Shown here in pieces: positions 35,982 through 44,796 of a stretch of DNA of 64,000 nt. Position numbers and translations under genes: made by a program. Position 1 is the stretch's first letter, and each line of letters starts with the position of its first letter. The notes beneath the pieces are model-generated. The model had not been told where the DNA came from. It did not search any database and saw only the letters and a list, made by a program, of their open reading frames with translations. The stretch comes from CAZIKB01 sp964539665 (GTDB lineage: Bacteria > Zhuqueibacterota > Zhuqueibacteria > Oceanimicrobiales > Oceanimicrobiaceae), in NCBI GenBank assembly GCA_964539665.1, contig CAZIKB010000002.1, positions 80,132 through 144,131 of the forward strand, given 5' to 3'.

Positions 35982-36992
35982 ATGAAAGAAACGGTCTTGT
36001 TTAGAGTAGACGGGGGTAAAGTCTGGGGAATTTCTATGGGGCATATTAAACGCTCGCTCCTGCTATCCTCTTTATTGGCTGAAGAATATCGAATAGTGTA
36101 TATTATGAGGAATTACCAGGACGGCGTGGCCTATGTCCGCAAGCAAAGAATTGAAGTTGAAACTATAGATATTGATGATGACCGCGATGACCTGTTGATT
36201 CAATTATCTGAAAAATATGCGCCAGCGAAAATAATTTTTGATCTCAGAATAACACCCTATATTGATATTTTTGACTATGCCCGGGTTAACAATATTCAGA
36301 CAGTGGTTTTTGATATTATTGGAAAATGTGCCGGCAGCCCGGATATCTTAATAAATGATTCATTTGTGGAGGAATTTACAAAGTACCCTCATTTAAATAT
36401 CCAAACCAAATTAGCATTGGGACCTGAATACTTTTTGTTGGAGAAACAACCAGATATTACACCAATAAAAAGTACTGTCCAGGACTTGATGATTACGATG
36501 GGCGGCTCTGATCCGGCGGATTTAACCGTCAAAGTTTTGTCTGCTTTAATGAAGCAGAACATTGAATATAACATCAATATTGTCCTTGGGCCATCCTTCA
36601 CTGAACATAAGAAAATATGTGGGCTTGTCAATAACAAAAGTAATATTAAAATACACCAAAACCCTGCTAATTTTTTAGAACTTTTAAGCCGTCAGGATAT
36701 TGTCGTCACGGCTGCGGGTCGAACCCTGTATGAATGTGCTTATCTGGGACGACCAGTGGTTATTGTCCCTTCAATCGAGCATGAAGCAGTAACATCGGCG
36801 GCGTATTCGAGACTAACGGGAAGCCTTAATATTGGACTCTGGGATGAAACGACAAGTCCGATCAAAATACACAATGCCCTGTCTGCCTATATTGACAATT
36901 ACAATTTGCGCGCTTCAGTATTTTCGACCAGCCGCTCTTTGGTGGATGGTCAGGCCGTAAAAAGAATTTTACCGTTATTAGAAAATGATTGA
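35982..36992 (+). CDS. PseG/SpsG-like nucleotide-sugar hydrolase or glycosyltransferase-fold protein
   Basis: This 336-residue GT-B-fold protein is related to PseG, which removes UDP from UDP-2,4-diacetamido-trideoxy-altrose in pseudaminic acid synthesis, and to Bacillus SpsG. It opens RVDGGKVWGISMGHIKRS, where the GxGH-type loop is extended. The C-terminal MGGSDPADLT and GRTLYECAYLGRPVVIVP match the family. AAGGAA upstream supports the ATG. It overlaps the next gene by 8 bases. Hydrolysis of an NDP-diamino sugar to feed the NeuB-like enzyme is the expected role (family knowledge; substrate inferred). Confidence 0.85.
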   Translation: MKETVLFRVDGGKVWGISMGHIKRSLLLSSLLAEEYRIVYIMRNYQDGVAYVRKQRIEVETIDIDDDRDDLLIQLSEKYAPAKIIFDLRITPYIDIFDYARVNNIQTVVFDIIGKCAGSPDILINDSFVEEFTKYPHLNIQTKLALGPEYFLLEKQPDITPIKSTVQDLMITMGGSDPADLTVKVLSALMKQNIEYNINIVLGPSFTEHKKICGLVNNKSNIKIHQNPANFLELLSRQDIVVTAAGRTLYECAYLGRPVVIVPSIEHEAVTSAAYSRLTGSLNIGLWDETTSPIKIHNALSAYIDNYNLRASVFSTSRSLVDGQAVKRILPLLEND

Positions 36993-38496
36993 CTATAAAT
37001 TAATCCTTGAAACCATTGCTGCAATTGAGCAATCATTTGATGTTAATTCGGTGCAATATAACGGTCTGTCAATATGGCCGTTAGTGAGATGGAAAATTTA
37101 TGATCAAATGCGCTATCCTACCAGCATGATGATACCCAGATCAAACACTCAAGTCAATCGTGAAATTCCAATTCTAGGGGCTCGGCAAAAACAAATACAA
37201 TTCTGGCGTAAACACAAGAACACAGATATCTTATTTCTTTCCCGGATAAATGAGCATTGCGAAAAGATTCAGGGAAAATTTTACAATCCCTGGATTGATT
37301 CATTGATTGACCTGGCACAGAAGCATCACAGCTTCCTGAAAATAGAACATCTCGACGAAAGCAGGACTCTGGAGACTTTCCCGCGATTTGAACAAACCGT
37401 GTTTTTTCATCCTGAATGTCGTGGTTACGAAATATTAGCTGGAACTGAGTCCATTAAGGGATTTTCTGATCTGCAAATAATAGTATTTGATTCTACGATG
37501 GTGTGGCTGCATGAATTATTCTTTGTAGAGCAGGTCCGATTGCTGGAAGCATGGCAAGCTTTTTTTACAGAAATCTTATCAGAAGTTCAACCCAAAGCTG
37601 TTTTTATTATATGCTATTATTACATTATCGCGATGGCGCTCGTGCGGGCATGTAAGAAACTCAACATTACTACGGTTGATGTTCAACATGGATGTTATGA
37701 GAAGTATCATGGTCTTTATACTCATTGGACGAAAGTACCCGCTCAGGGATACGATCTCCTGCCGGATTATTTTTGGTGTTGGAGCCGACCATTTCAGAAT
37801 GGCGTTGAAAAGTGGTACGCCCCTGATTATCAACACCACAAGGTAATTGTTGGCGGCTACCCCAGGCTAATCAAGTGGATTGAGGGCGATTTAGATATCT
37901 CTGACAAAAATACGGAAAAGTTTTACAATCGGTTAAAACAGAACAATAAAGTGATTCTGGTAACTCTGGATGGTAAAGAGGGGCATGAAGAACCACAACA
38001 CCTTTTAGATGCCATGAGTCAATCTCCTGATGACTGGTTATGGTTGATCCGGCTTCATCCGGAAAAACGCAGCCAGGATGAAAAAGATCGAATTATCAAT
38101 ATTATCAGACAACACGGAATACAAAACTATGAAATAGAATATGCAACCCTTTGCCCTTTATATGGCTTGTTAAAGAGATGCGACCACCATGTCACCGGGT
38201 GCTCTTCTACCTTTTACGAAGCATTAGCATTCGGTGTACCAACAACAATGACGCTGCCACAAAGCCTTCTATTTTACGAAGATCATCTCAAGGATGGAAT
38301 TCTTTCTTACGCCGATAACAGCGAATCAATATTAAAATCAATAGGAAATGATTTGCCAAATCCTGCCCTCGCAGACCGGTCGAAGTATATCGTGACAAAC
38401 AGGCAATGTGCTGAAGTGGCGCTGAAAACAATTTTGAATCCTTCTTCACAAATAATAAGTCAGCCGAACAAACTGAATCAAACCGAAGAAAATTAA
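36985..38496 (+). CDS. Putative capsule/glycan transferase of GT-B type
   Basis: This 503-residue protein has no N-terminal signal. Its second half has a GT-B-like arrangement: VDVQHGCYEKYHGLYT near 235, IRLHPEKRS near 355, and HVTGCSSTFYEALAFGVPTT near 395. These resemble the nucleotide-sugar site of CDP-glycerol transferases and polysialyltransferase-like capsule enzymes. The N-terminal half is not recognised. Translation is coupled to the PseG-like gene by an 8-base overlap. Transfer of the activated acidic sugar is plausible (inference). Confidence 0.65.
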   Translation: MIDYKLILETIAAIEQSFDVNSVQYNGLSIWPLVRWKIYDQMRYPTSMMIPRSNTQVNREIPILGARQKQIQFWRKHKNTDILFLSRINEHCEKIQGKFYNPWIDSLIDLAQKHHSFLKIEHLDESRTLETFPRFEQTVFFHPECRGYEILAGTESIKGFSDLQIIVFDSTMVWLHELFFVEQVRLLEAWQAFFTEILSEVQPKAVFIICYYYIIAMALVRACKKLNITTVDVQHGCYEKYHGLYTHWTKVPAQGYDLLPDYFWCWSRPFQNGVEKWYAPDYQHHKVIVGGYPRLIKWIEGDLDISDKNTEKFYNRLKQNNKVILVTLDGKEGHEEPQHLLDAMSQSPDDWLWLIRLHPEKRSQDEKDRIINIIRQHGIQNYEIEYATLCPLYGLLKRCDHHVTGCSSTFYEALAFGVPTTMTLPQSLLFYEDHLKDGILSYADNSESILKSIGNDLPNPALADRSKYIVTNRQCAEVALKTILNPSSQIISQPNKLNQTEEN

Positions 38497-38514
38497 AACG
38501 AAAAGGAATATAGA

Positions 38515-38562
38515 ATGGTTGATGACGATAATTTTGTGCATACTTTAAAGGATTTGTTGTAA
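38515..38562 (+). CDS. Very short ORF (15 codons), possible leader or gene remnant
   Basis: A 15-residue frame starts 7 bases after a good ribosome site (AAAAGGA at about 38501-38507) and ends 6 bases before the Gfo/Idh gene. It is acidic with hydrophobic residues. It could be a translational leader coupling the next gene, the remnant of a lost gene, or chance. Nothing else supports it. Confidence 0.2.
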   Translation: MVDDDNFVHTLKDLL

Positions 38563-38568
38563 AAAATA

Positions 38569-39726
38569 ATGAGCAAGAATAATTTCATGAAAGAGGCGAT
38601 TGATGATAGTGGTTTGTCGGTTTACCAGGCTCAGGTACATGAACCCATTGAAATCGGGCATAGTTCTGGTACTGAAAATGTCAAACCTATTAGAATAGCA
38701 GACACTGCACCAAGGATGGAGAATCTGGTAAAGGTTGGCCAAATAGGCATCGGTTACTGGGGTCCGAATCTGCTCCGTAATCTGCAAGCTAACAGTCATT
38801 GTGAGGTAAAAACGGTGGCCGACATTTCCCAGGAACGCCAGGACTTTGTGAAGAAATCCTATCCGCACGTTGAAATAACGGCAAATTATCAGGATCTATT
38901 GAGAGACCCGGCAATTGATGCTGTGGTTATTGCTACACCAGTGGCCACGCACTTTGACCTGGCTATGCAAGCACTGGAAGCAGGAAAACACATCCTCGTT
39001 GAAAAGCCTATGGCTAAATCAGTAGCGGAAGTGGAGCAAATTGATGCCATGTCAGGAAAGTACAATTTGGTGGCCATGGTGGGACACACTTTTTTGTACA
39101 ATGCTGCCGTTCGACATTTAAAGCGGCTACTTGACTCCGGAGAGTTAGGTGAAGTGCGCTATGTATATAGCCAACGATTGAATCTTGGACGAATCCGATC
39201 CGACGTCGACGCCCTGTGGAATCTGGCACCTCATGATATTAGTATTTTTCAATATCTACTGGACAGCCCAATACCTGTTTCAGTAACAAAACGCAGCATG
39301 GATTATGTGCAGCCTGGCGTTGGCGATGTGGTCTTCATGGATATTGTCTATCAGAACAAAGTTATGGCACATATCCATGTGAGCTGGCTAGACCCACATA
39401 AGACCCGGCGGATGACAATAGTCGGCTCTAAGAAAATGGTGGTGTATGACGATATAGCTGACAACAAAATCACTATTTATGATAAGGGTATTGACCGTAT
39501 GGCAGTTTTGGGTGAAAATATGGATTTTGACAATCATGATGTGTTCACATTCAATCATCGGTTCGGAGATATTCTCATACCCAGGATCGAGTTTGAAGAA
39601 CCCTTGAAAGCTGAAATTCGCCACTTTCTGGATTGTATACAAAATGGACAAAAATGTATAACAGGCCCTGAACATGCACTTGAGGTTGTTCAGATATTAT
39701 CATGGCAGAACAGTGAAAACAAATAA
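38569..39726 (+). CDS. Gfo/Idh/MocA-family oxidoreductase
   Basis: This 385-residue NAD-dependent sugar oxidoreductase has the Rossmann motif QIGIGYWGPNLLRN at about residues 58-71 and the family EKPMAKS near 144. Such enzymes oxidise or reduce C3 of nucleotide sugars, as WbpB does. The frame begins 49 codons before an in-frame ATG at 38716 that would give the normal family N-terminus. The extension has no recognised domain and the true start is uncertain. It is followed 20 bases later by an HAD gene. Confidence 0.88.
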   Translation: MSKNNFMKEAIDDSGLSVYQAQVHEPIEIGHSSGTENVKPIRIADTAPRMENLVKVGQIGIGYWGPNLLRNLQANSHCEVKTVADISQERQDFVKKSYPHVEITANYQDLLRDPAIDAVVIATPVATHFDLAMQALEAGKHILVEKPMAKSVAEVEQIDAMSGKYNLVAMVGHTFLYNAAVRHLKRLLDSGELGEVRYVYSQRLNLGRIRSDVDALWNLAPHDISIFQYLLDSPIPVSVTKRSMDYVQPGVGDVVFMDIVYQNKVMAHIHVSWLDPHKTRRMTIVGSKKMVVYDDIADNKITIYDKGIDRMAVLGENMDFDNHDVFTFNHRFGDILIPRIEFEEPLKAEIRHFLDCIQNGQKCITGPEHALEVVQILSWQNSENK

Positions 39727-39746
39727 GATTACGGAGTATGTGAGGA

Positions 39747-40403
39747 TTGAATTTATTTTTTGATCTTGATGGTCCAATATTAGACGTTTCTTCCAGATAT
39801 TATGAGGTTTACTCCAATATCCTGATTAGGTTAAAACACACACCATTACAAAAGAATGAATACTGGGATTTAAAACGATCGAAAGTTTCGGATTATGACA
39901 TCTTATTAAGGACGTCCTCTGAATTCTCTTTTGAGGAATTCAAGGTTCAACGAAGTTTGACAATTGAAAAGGAAGAGTTCTTAGAATTGGATTGTGTCTG
40001 GCCGGAATTGTTGGAAACCTACAAGGCATTGTTCGCGAAATTCCCCGCAACTCTAATTACTTTACGTACAAATCCTCGAATAACAGAATGGCAGCTACAT
40101 TCACTGGGTATTCATCCCTGGTTTGATACCGTACTCTCGTGCAAAACTTCGAATACCTCAGATGCACGATGGAAGGCAAAATCGCAGGCCCTGGTTAAAT
40201 CAGAAATGCTCAAAAAGGTAAATGTGCAAGACTGTGTTTTCGTCGGAGACACTGAAACTGACATTTTAGCTGGCCAAAATCTCGGTATGAAAACTATCGG
40301 TGTTTCATTCGGTATTCGCACTAAACCATTACTATCGCAACTAAATCCCGATTTCATATTTGAAACACCTGGTCAACTGTCAAATTATTTGCAGTTTTTA
40401 TAG
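39747..40403 (+). CDS. HAD-superfamily phosphatase (phosphoglycolate phosphatase-like)
   Basis: This 218-residue protein has the HAD nucleophile motif FFDLDGPILD (D6, D8), a TLRTNP motif II near residue 110 and VFVGDTETDILAGQN near 167 as motif IV. A four-helix cap lies between motifs I and II. The start must be the TTG at 39747, because a stop codon lies 6 bases upstream in the same frame. It probably dephosphorylates a sugar phosphate such as nonulosonate-9-phosphate (inference). Confidence 0.8.
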   Translation: MNLFFDLDGPILDVSSRYYEVYSNILIRLKHTPLQKNEYWDLKRSKVSDYDILLRTSSEFSFEEFKVQRSLTIEKEEFLELDCVWPELLETYKALFAKFPATLITLRTNPRITEWQLHSLGIHPWFDTVLSCKTSNTSDARWKAKSQALVKSEMLKKVNVQDCVFVGDTETDILAGQNLGMKTIGVSFGIRTKPLLSQLNPDFIFETPGQLSNYLQFL

Positions 40404-40498
40404 CATTTAAAATAAGTGATTTTTAAAACGAAAACCCGAAAATTCATGTCCTTCCAGCATTTTCTCAGGCTGAAATTTTCTAAAAACAGATAAAAACC

Positions 40499-41584
40499 AT
40501 GAAAAGAATTTTGGCGACAGCTTGTGGTGGTCCTTCGACATTGAGTTTTACCAGAAGTTTGATGGACGCTGATCCGAACGGCGATGAATACTTTATCGTG
40601 GGGACGGACTGCGACAAATACAACATTCATCGAGCAGCAGTGCATAAAACCTATCTTTGTCCTAAGGCTACACAAAATACGTATATCCCATTTATCAAAA
40701 ATATCATTAAAGAAGAAAATATTGACTTCCTGCACTCTCAACCCGAAATTGAGGCATTCATGATCGGTAAAGACCGACATGAGATTATAGCCACCGGCTG
40801 CAAACTGTTCATGCCCCCTCAGGAAACCATCAATCTGCTAAGGGACAAAGGGGAATCTGTTAAACTCTGGAAGCAGGCAGGGATCAAAGTGCCAGAAACC
40901 ATTGAAATCCATAACGAAAATGATCTCAAACGAGCATTTGCAAAGTTTGGACAAGAGATTTGGTTACGGGAAACCATCGGTGCCGCAGGAAGAGGTTCTC
41001 TTTCCAAGCCAACTTATGAGATGGCGCTGGCACATATCAACGCAAGAAAGATTTGGGGCAAAACCATAGTTTCTGAGCACTTGACTACTGACACCATTAC
41101 CTGGCAGTCTATCTGGCACAATGGAAAACTTGTCGTGGCCCAGGCAAGAAAGCGGTTGTACTGGGCATTTGGGAACAGAGCCCAATCAGGTGTAACAGGT
41201 TTGACAGGAACGGGCGTTACGGTCAGGGATCCTGAACTGGACAAGCTTGCTATTCGTTGTATTTCTGTTAGTGGCCAAAAGCCGCATGGAATCTTCAGCG
41301 TTGATTTTACATACGACAAAGACGGTATCCCAAATCCGACGGAGATCAACATCGCCAAGTTCTTCACGACTCACCATTTCATTACTAAGACCGGCTGTAA
41401 TATGCCACAGATCCTTGTTCAATTAGCGTTCGACGAATACAAGGGTGCGTACAACGTTCTTAACCCGTGCAAACCGAATATGTACTGGATTCGAGGTATT
41501 GATGTACTGCCGGTACTCATGCATGAAAGCGAGATACAAGCAAAGGAAATTGAGTACCACCAGATCCTCGAAAAGCTCGTATGA
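40499..41584 (+). CDS. ATP-grasp protein, carbamoyl-phosphate-synthase-like
   Basis: This 361-residue protein has a pre-ATP-grasp N-terminal part (MKRILATACGGPSTLSFTRS) and an ATP-grasp core with WLRETIGAAGRGSLSKP near residue 156, then GIFSVDFTYDKDG and NPTEINIAKFF, carrying the metal-binding Asp/Glu/Asn. The family makes acyl-phosphate intermediates and joins amines to carboxylates. Here it may attach an amino acid or carbamoyl group to an amino sugar or acidic sugar (inference). The stop overlaps the ATG of the pseudogene that follows. Confidence 0.8.
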   Translation: MKRILATACGGPSTLSFTRSLMDADPNGDEYFIVGTDCDKYNIHRAAVHKTYLCPKATQNTYIPFIKNIIKEENIDFLHSQPEIEAFMIGKDRHEIIATGCKLFMPPQETINLLRDKGESVKLWKQAGIKVPETIEIHNENDLKRAFAKFGQEIWLRETIGAAGRGSLSKPTYEMALAHINARKIWGKTIVSEHLTTDTITWQSIWHNGKLVVAQARKRLYWAFGNRAQSGVTGLTGTGVTVRDPELDKLAIRCISVSGQKPHGIFSVDFTYDKDGIPNPTEINIAKFFTTHHFITKTGCNMPQILVQLAFDEYKGAYNVLNPCKPNMYWIRGIDVLPVLMHESEIQAKEIEYHQILEKLV

Positions 41585-41744
41585 ATATTCATGTCACCGG
41601 TGCCAATGATTTTATCGGCAAATGGGTGATGAAGACCTTGATACCAAGATCCAGGCAGTGTGCGTTGAAGACAAAACTCCGGACTTAACCCACTAAGAAC
41701 AATATTTCTTTGCCAATCTCAAACAGTGCATTTTATCTACCTAA
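41581..41744 (+). pseudogene. Remnant of an NAD-dependent epimerase (SDR), N-terminus only
   Basis: An ATG overlapping the previous stop opens a frame starting VTGANDFIGKWV, the glycine-rich NAD site of an extended SDR, but the frame stops at 41688. From about 41628 a +2 shifted frame continues with IQAVCVEDKTPDL, fitting the second Rossmann strand, then a stop (41694) and EQYFFANL, fitting the third strand, and another stop (41742). The rest of the gene is missing. I read it as a decayed epimerase with one frameshift and at least one stop. Confidence 0.65.
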
Positions 41745-41826
41745 AAAGAATAACTATGATTTGGAATTTGAATATCCCGGTACATGACACAATTGTTTAC
41801 TCATCTTCTGTTGGAGCATACATTAC

Positions 41827-43173
41827 ATGAAGCAGTACAGGATAGTAAGAATAGCTGGTGTCCACTACGATACCACTATGCGTAATCTTTACAGGAATCA
41901 TCCTGGCTTACATATAAAATCCTATGCTGAACAAAAAAGAATTCTGTTCCAGGAAGGATGTATATATTCTGATGCTTTTTCAAGAACCATGGAATCCATT
42001 GGACATGATACTCATGAGATAGTATATGATTTGAAAATCCTGCAGAAATCATGGGCAACAGAGAACGGTGTTCAATATGATTCTAAAAATTGGCAGGCAG
42101 AGCTTGTATTAGCACAGATAGAACAGATAAAACCGGACATTGTATATTTTCAGCATAACACTGCCTTACCCTATTCCATGCGCAAAAACCTGAAAACGTA
42201 TTTTCCCTTTATCAAACTCATCGTAGTATATATGGGCTTTCCCACTGGATTTGATGAAATGGCAGATGTGGATTTATTAATTGTGGGGAGTCCTGCTCTG
42301 GTCAGACAATTTGCCGAGACAGGCTCAAAACCTCATTTAGTTTATCATGGCTTTGATTCCGGTGTTCTTGACAAATTGAGCGTCGAAAACATTGACAGGT
42401 TCGACAGAAAATATGATTTTACTTTTATCGGTATGTCTGGATTTGACAGCGCTGGTTCTGAAACGAACTCAATATATCGTAACCGGTATTGGGCGCTTGT
42501 CGAGTTAGTCCAAAAGACGAATATTGATCTCTGGGTTAAAGACGGACAGAAAGGAAAAATTGACATACAAACCTGGCTGCCAAAGACACTTAACATTTTA
42601 GAAAGTTATGATCGTGAAACAATCATAAAAATACTGGCTCTGGATTTGTTTCCAAATGAGGATATTGGAAAAAATGTGAGAGATTTGATTTCGATAGTCA
42701 TTCAGCAAAAGAATCAGTTTTCTGATTCTGATTCTGATTCTGATTACATTGATAGCATGAAGAACAACCCCAAAAAACCATTACCCCTCCGCCAATTATT
42801 CCCACACCGCTGCCATCCTCCTGTGTTTGGCCACGACATGTACAGAATTTTGCGCCAATCCAAAGTCACCTTCAATAACCATATTGATTTAACCGGAGAA
42901 TCTGTCGGCAATATGAGGTTGTTCGAAGCAACGGGCATGGAAACATGTTTGCTGACAGACACCAGGATAAATATGCCAGACTTATTTGAAGCAGATCGCG
43001 AGGTTGTTACTTATTCAAATGTTGAGGAATGTATTGAAAAAGCAAACTACCTTTTAGAGCACGATGATGTCAGGAAGCAAATTGCTACAGCCGGTCACAA
43101 ACGTACGATGACAGATCATACAGCCGCGAACCGATGTGAACAGATAGATGAAATCATCCAGAAAATTCTTTAG
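41827..43173 (+). CDS. CgeB-like glycosyltransferase
   Basis: This 448-residue GT-B-like protein has features of the CgeB/Glyco_trans_1_2 family. An N-terminal half contains KPDIVYFQHNTALPY and LLIVGSPALVRQF. The C-terminal half contains FGHDMYRILRQSKVTFNNH and GNMRLFEATGMETCLLTD, the usual donor-site region. A Ser-Asp repeat near residue 300 is coded by a perfect hexamer repeat. GGAG upstream supports the ATG. It is likely to transfer a sugar in glycan or flagellin modification (inference). Confidence 0.8.
   Translation: MKQYRIVRIAGVHYDTTMRNLYRNHPGLHIKSYAEQKRILFQEGCIYSDAFSRTMESIGHDTHEIVYDLKILQKSWATENGVQYDSKNWQAELVLAQIEQIKPDIVYFQHNTALPYSMRKNLKTYFPFIKLIVVYMGFPTGFDEMADVDLLIVGSPALVRQFAETGSKPHLVYHGFDSGVLDKLSVENIDRFDRKYDFTFIGMSGFDSAGSETNSIYRNRYWALVELVQKTNIDLWVKDGQKGKIDIQTWLPKTLNILESYDRETIIKILALDLFPNEDIGKNVRDLISIVIQQKNQFSDSDSDSDYIDSMKNNPKKPLPLRQLFPHRCHPPVFGHDMYRILRQSKVTFNNHIDLTGESVGNMRLFEATGMETCLLTDTRINMPDLFEADREVVTYSNVEECIEKANYLLEHDDVRKQIATAGHKRTMTDHTAANRCEQIDEIIQKIL
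42721..42744 (+). repeat. Tandem hexamer (TCTGAT) x4
   Basis: Four perfect copies of a 6-base unit lie inside the CgeB-like gene and code for a Ser-Asp run. Change in copy number would add or remove two residues without a frameshift. A few bases on each side extend the pattern imperfectly. Confidence 0.8.
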
Positions 43174-43182
43174 GAACGAGCA

Positions 43183-44679
43183 ATGCACAATACCAGACTT
43201 TCAGTATTAATATACAACTACAACCGTGCTTATTATATCAGGCAATCTCTGGAAAGTGTAATGGAACAGTCTTTTAAACCTGCTGAAATAATTGTAGTTG
43301 ACGATGGCTCAACCGATGAAAGTACTAACATCATAAAACAGTTTACCCAACAATACCCGCTTATACAGGTATTGCAGGATAAGATGCGTGCCGGGTCAGT
43401 TTCCTCGGTTAACAGGGCTCTGAAGCGAGCATCAGGCGATTATGTGTATGTCACAGGATCCGAGAATATGCTCCTGCCTGATTTCTTCGAAAGTTCCATG
43501 AATCAGTTGGAACAGCATCCTGGCGCTGGATTATGCTGCTCGGAACCAGCGAAGTTTGATGACACAAAAGATAAGATTATTGAAAACAGAAATCTTTGGA
43601 GTAATGCGCCTCGATTCTTTTTACCAAACGATCTGGTCGAATGCATCCAAAGCGACGGCTATATTTCAAGTCACACCTGTATCGTAAAACTGAAGTATCT
43701 ATTGGAAATGGGAGGTTTCAGGCCTGAGCTGAAATGGTATTCTGATTGGTTTGCAATGCTTACCATCGGCTTCAGATATGGGATTTGTTATATTCCCAAA
43801 ACTCTGGCGGTTTTACGGGATCGCCCTGATTCTTATTCAGTACTTGGAAAACAGGTTTGGTCGCTTCAGTCTCAAGTCCTCAATCAGCTTATGCACGTGT
43901 TGAAATCTTCTGCATTTCAGGATGTACTATCTCTGTTTATTTGTAGCGACAGTTTGTCCTATTTTGGAACTGAAATAGCGCGTGTTGTTATGAGCAACCC
44001 TGAGCATTGGGATTCTGAATCGCAATTATTATGTAAAAAGCATATATTCATTCCTGACCAGACTAGCCAACGCCAGCGTGATGAAAGAATAGAGAATTCC
44101 ATACGAGCAGAACTTGACGACAAAGTCAGTGCGGCGCTCGTTCGAGGTATTCATGCAATCTTACAGACAAAATGGGATGAGGCGATCTCTATATTTATGG
44201 AGTTAGAGCATGAGGTACCTAACCAAAAATATTGGTACGCTGTTTTAGCTGCCGCAGTACTTAACCAGGAAAACCAACAGGAAGCATGCGATGCCCTGAA
44301 TAGAGCCGTCAAATTATTTCCTGCCAGTCCGGAGCTGCACAATTTATCCGGAGTGGCTAATCTACACCTGGGGAAACTTGACCGGGCAGAGCAAGCATTC
44401 CAACAAACATTAATATTAAATCCAAATATTGTAGATGCGCGTCGCGGTCTTGCAGACATCGTGCGCCTGAAAGGCCGACGTGCAGAAGCGATAGAGCGTT
44501 ATCAGCAAGTTCTAAGAGTTCACCCAAATGACGTGGAGTCCTGGCTTGCATTAGGCAGATTGGCTGTGGAAATGAAAAATATTGAACAAGCCCATTCTGC
44601 TTTTCAGCAAGTCCTGGCGTTAGATCCTTCACGCGAAGACGTCAGGCAAGTATTAGAAAAGATACAGCACTTTAAATAA
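43183..44679 (+). CDS. GT2 glycosyltransferase fused to C-terminal TPR repeats
   Basis: This 498-residue protein has two modules. The GT2 domain covers about residues 1-260 (SVLIYNYNRAYYIRQSLESV, VVDDGSTDES, then a WYSDWF stretch). TPR repeats cover about 320-498 (EACDALNRAVKLFPASPEL and two further units). The GT2 part is closest to that of the gene at 20000, and both have the FRPELKWxSDWFA stretch. The TPR part matches the TPR of the methyltransferase gene at 34108. AGGAAC upstream marks the start. By analogy with FlmG, in which TPRs bind flagellin next to a glycosyltransferase domain, it may glycosylate flagellin (inference). Confidence 0.85.
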   Translation: MHNTRLSVLIYNYNRAYYIRQSLESVMEQSFKPAEIIVVDDGSTDESTNIIKQFTQQYPLIQVLQDKMRAGSVSSVNRALKRASGDYVYVTGSENMLLPDFFESSMNQLEQHPGAGLCCSEPAKFDDTKDKIIENRNLWSNAPRFFLPNDLVECIQSDGYISSHTCIVKLKYLLEMGGFRPELKWYSDWFAMLTIGFRYGICYIPKTLAVLRDRPDSYSVLGKQVWSLQSQVLNQLMHVLKSSAFQDVLSLFICSDSLSYFGTEIARVVMSNPEHWDSESQLLCKKHIFIPDQTSQRQRDERIENSIRAELDDKVSAALVRGIHAILQTKWDEAISIFMELEHEVPNQKYWYAVLAAAVLNQENQQEACDALNRAVKLFPASPELHNLSGVANLHLGKLDRAEQAFQQTLILNPNIVDARRGLADIVRLKGRRAEAIERYQQVLRVHPNDVESWLALGRLAVEMKNIEQAHSAFQQVLALDPSREDVRQVLEKIQHFK

Positions 44680-44686
44680 TGTCATC

Positions 44687-44736
44687 TGGAAGCCCAAATT
44701 CATTTGGGATACAACCGCGATTAATCGAGGCTTCCA
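44687..44736 (+). repeat. Structured intergenic sequence with nested inverted repeats
   Basis: Outer arms TGGAAGCC and GGCTTCCA (44687-44694, 44729-44736) enclose a hairpin CCCAAA/TTTGGG and a perfect palindrome CGATTAATCG. The sequence CCAATTGA occurs at the right edge and again 25 bases later. It could fold as a multi-branch RNA ahead of the next gene. Seen directly; function unknown. Confidence 0.4.
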
Positions 44737-44796
44737 ATTGAGCGGATAAGCATTGTGAACCAATTGAAAATTAAATAAATTAAAGGAACCATATTT

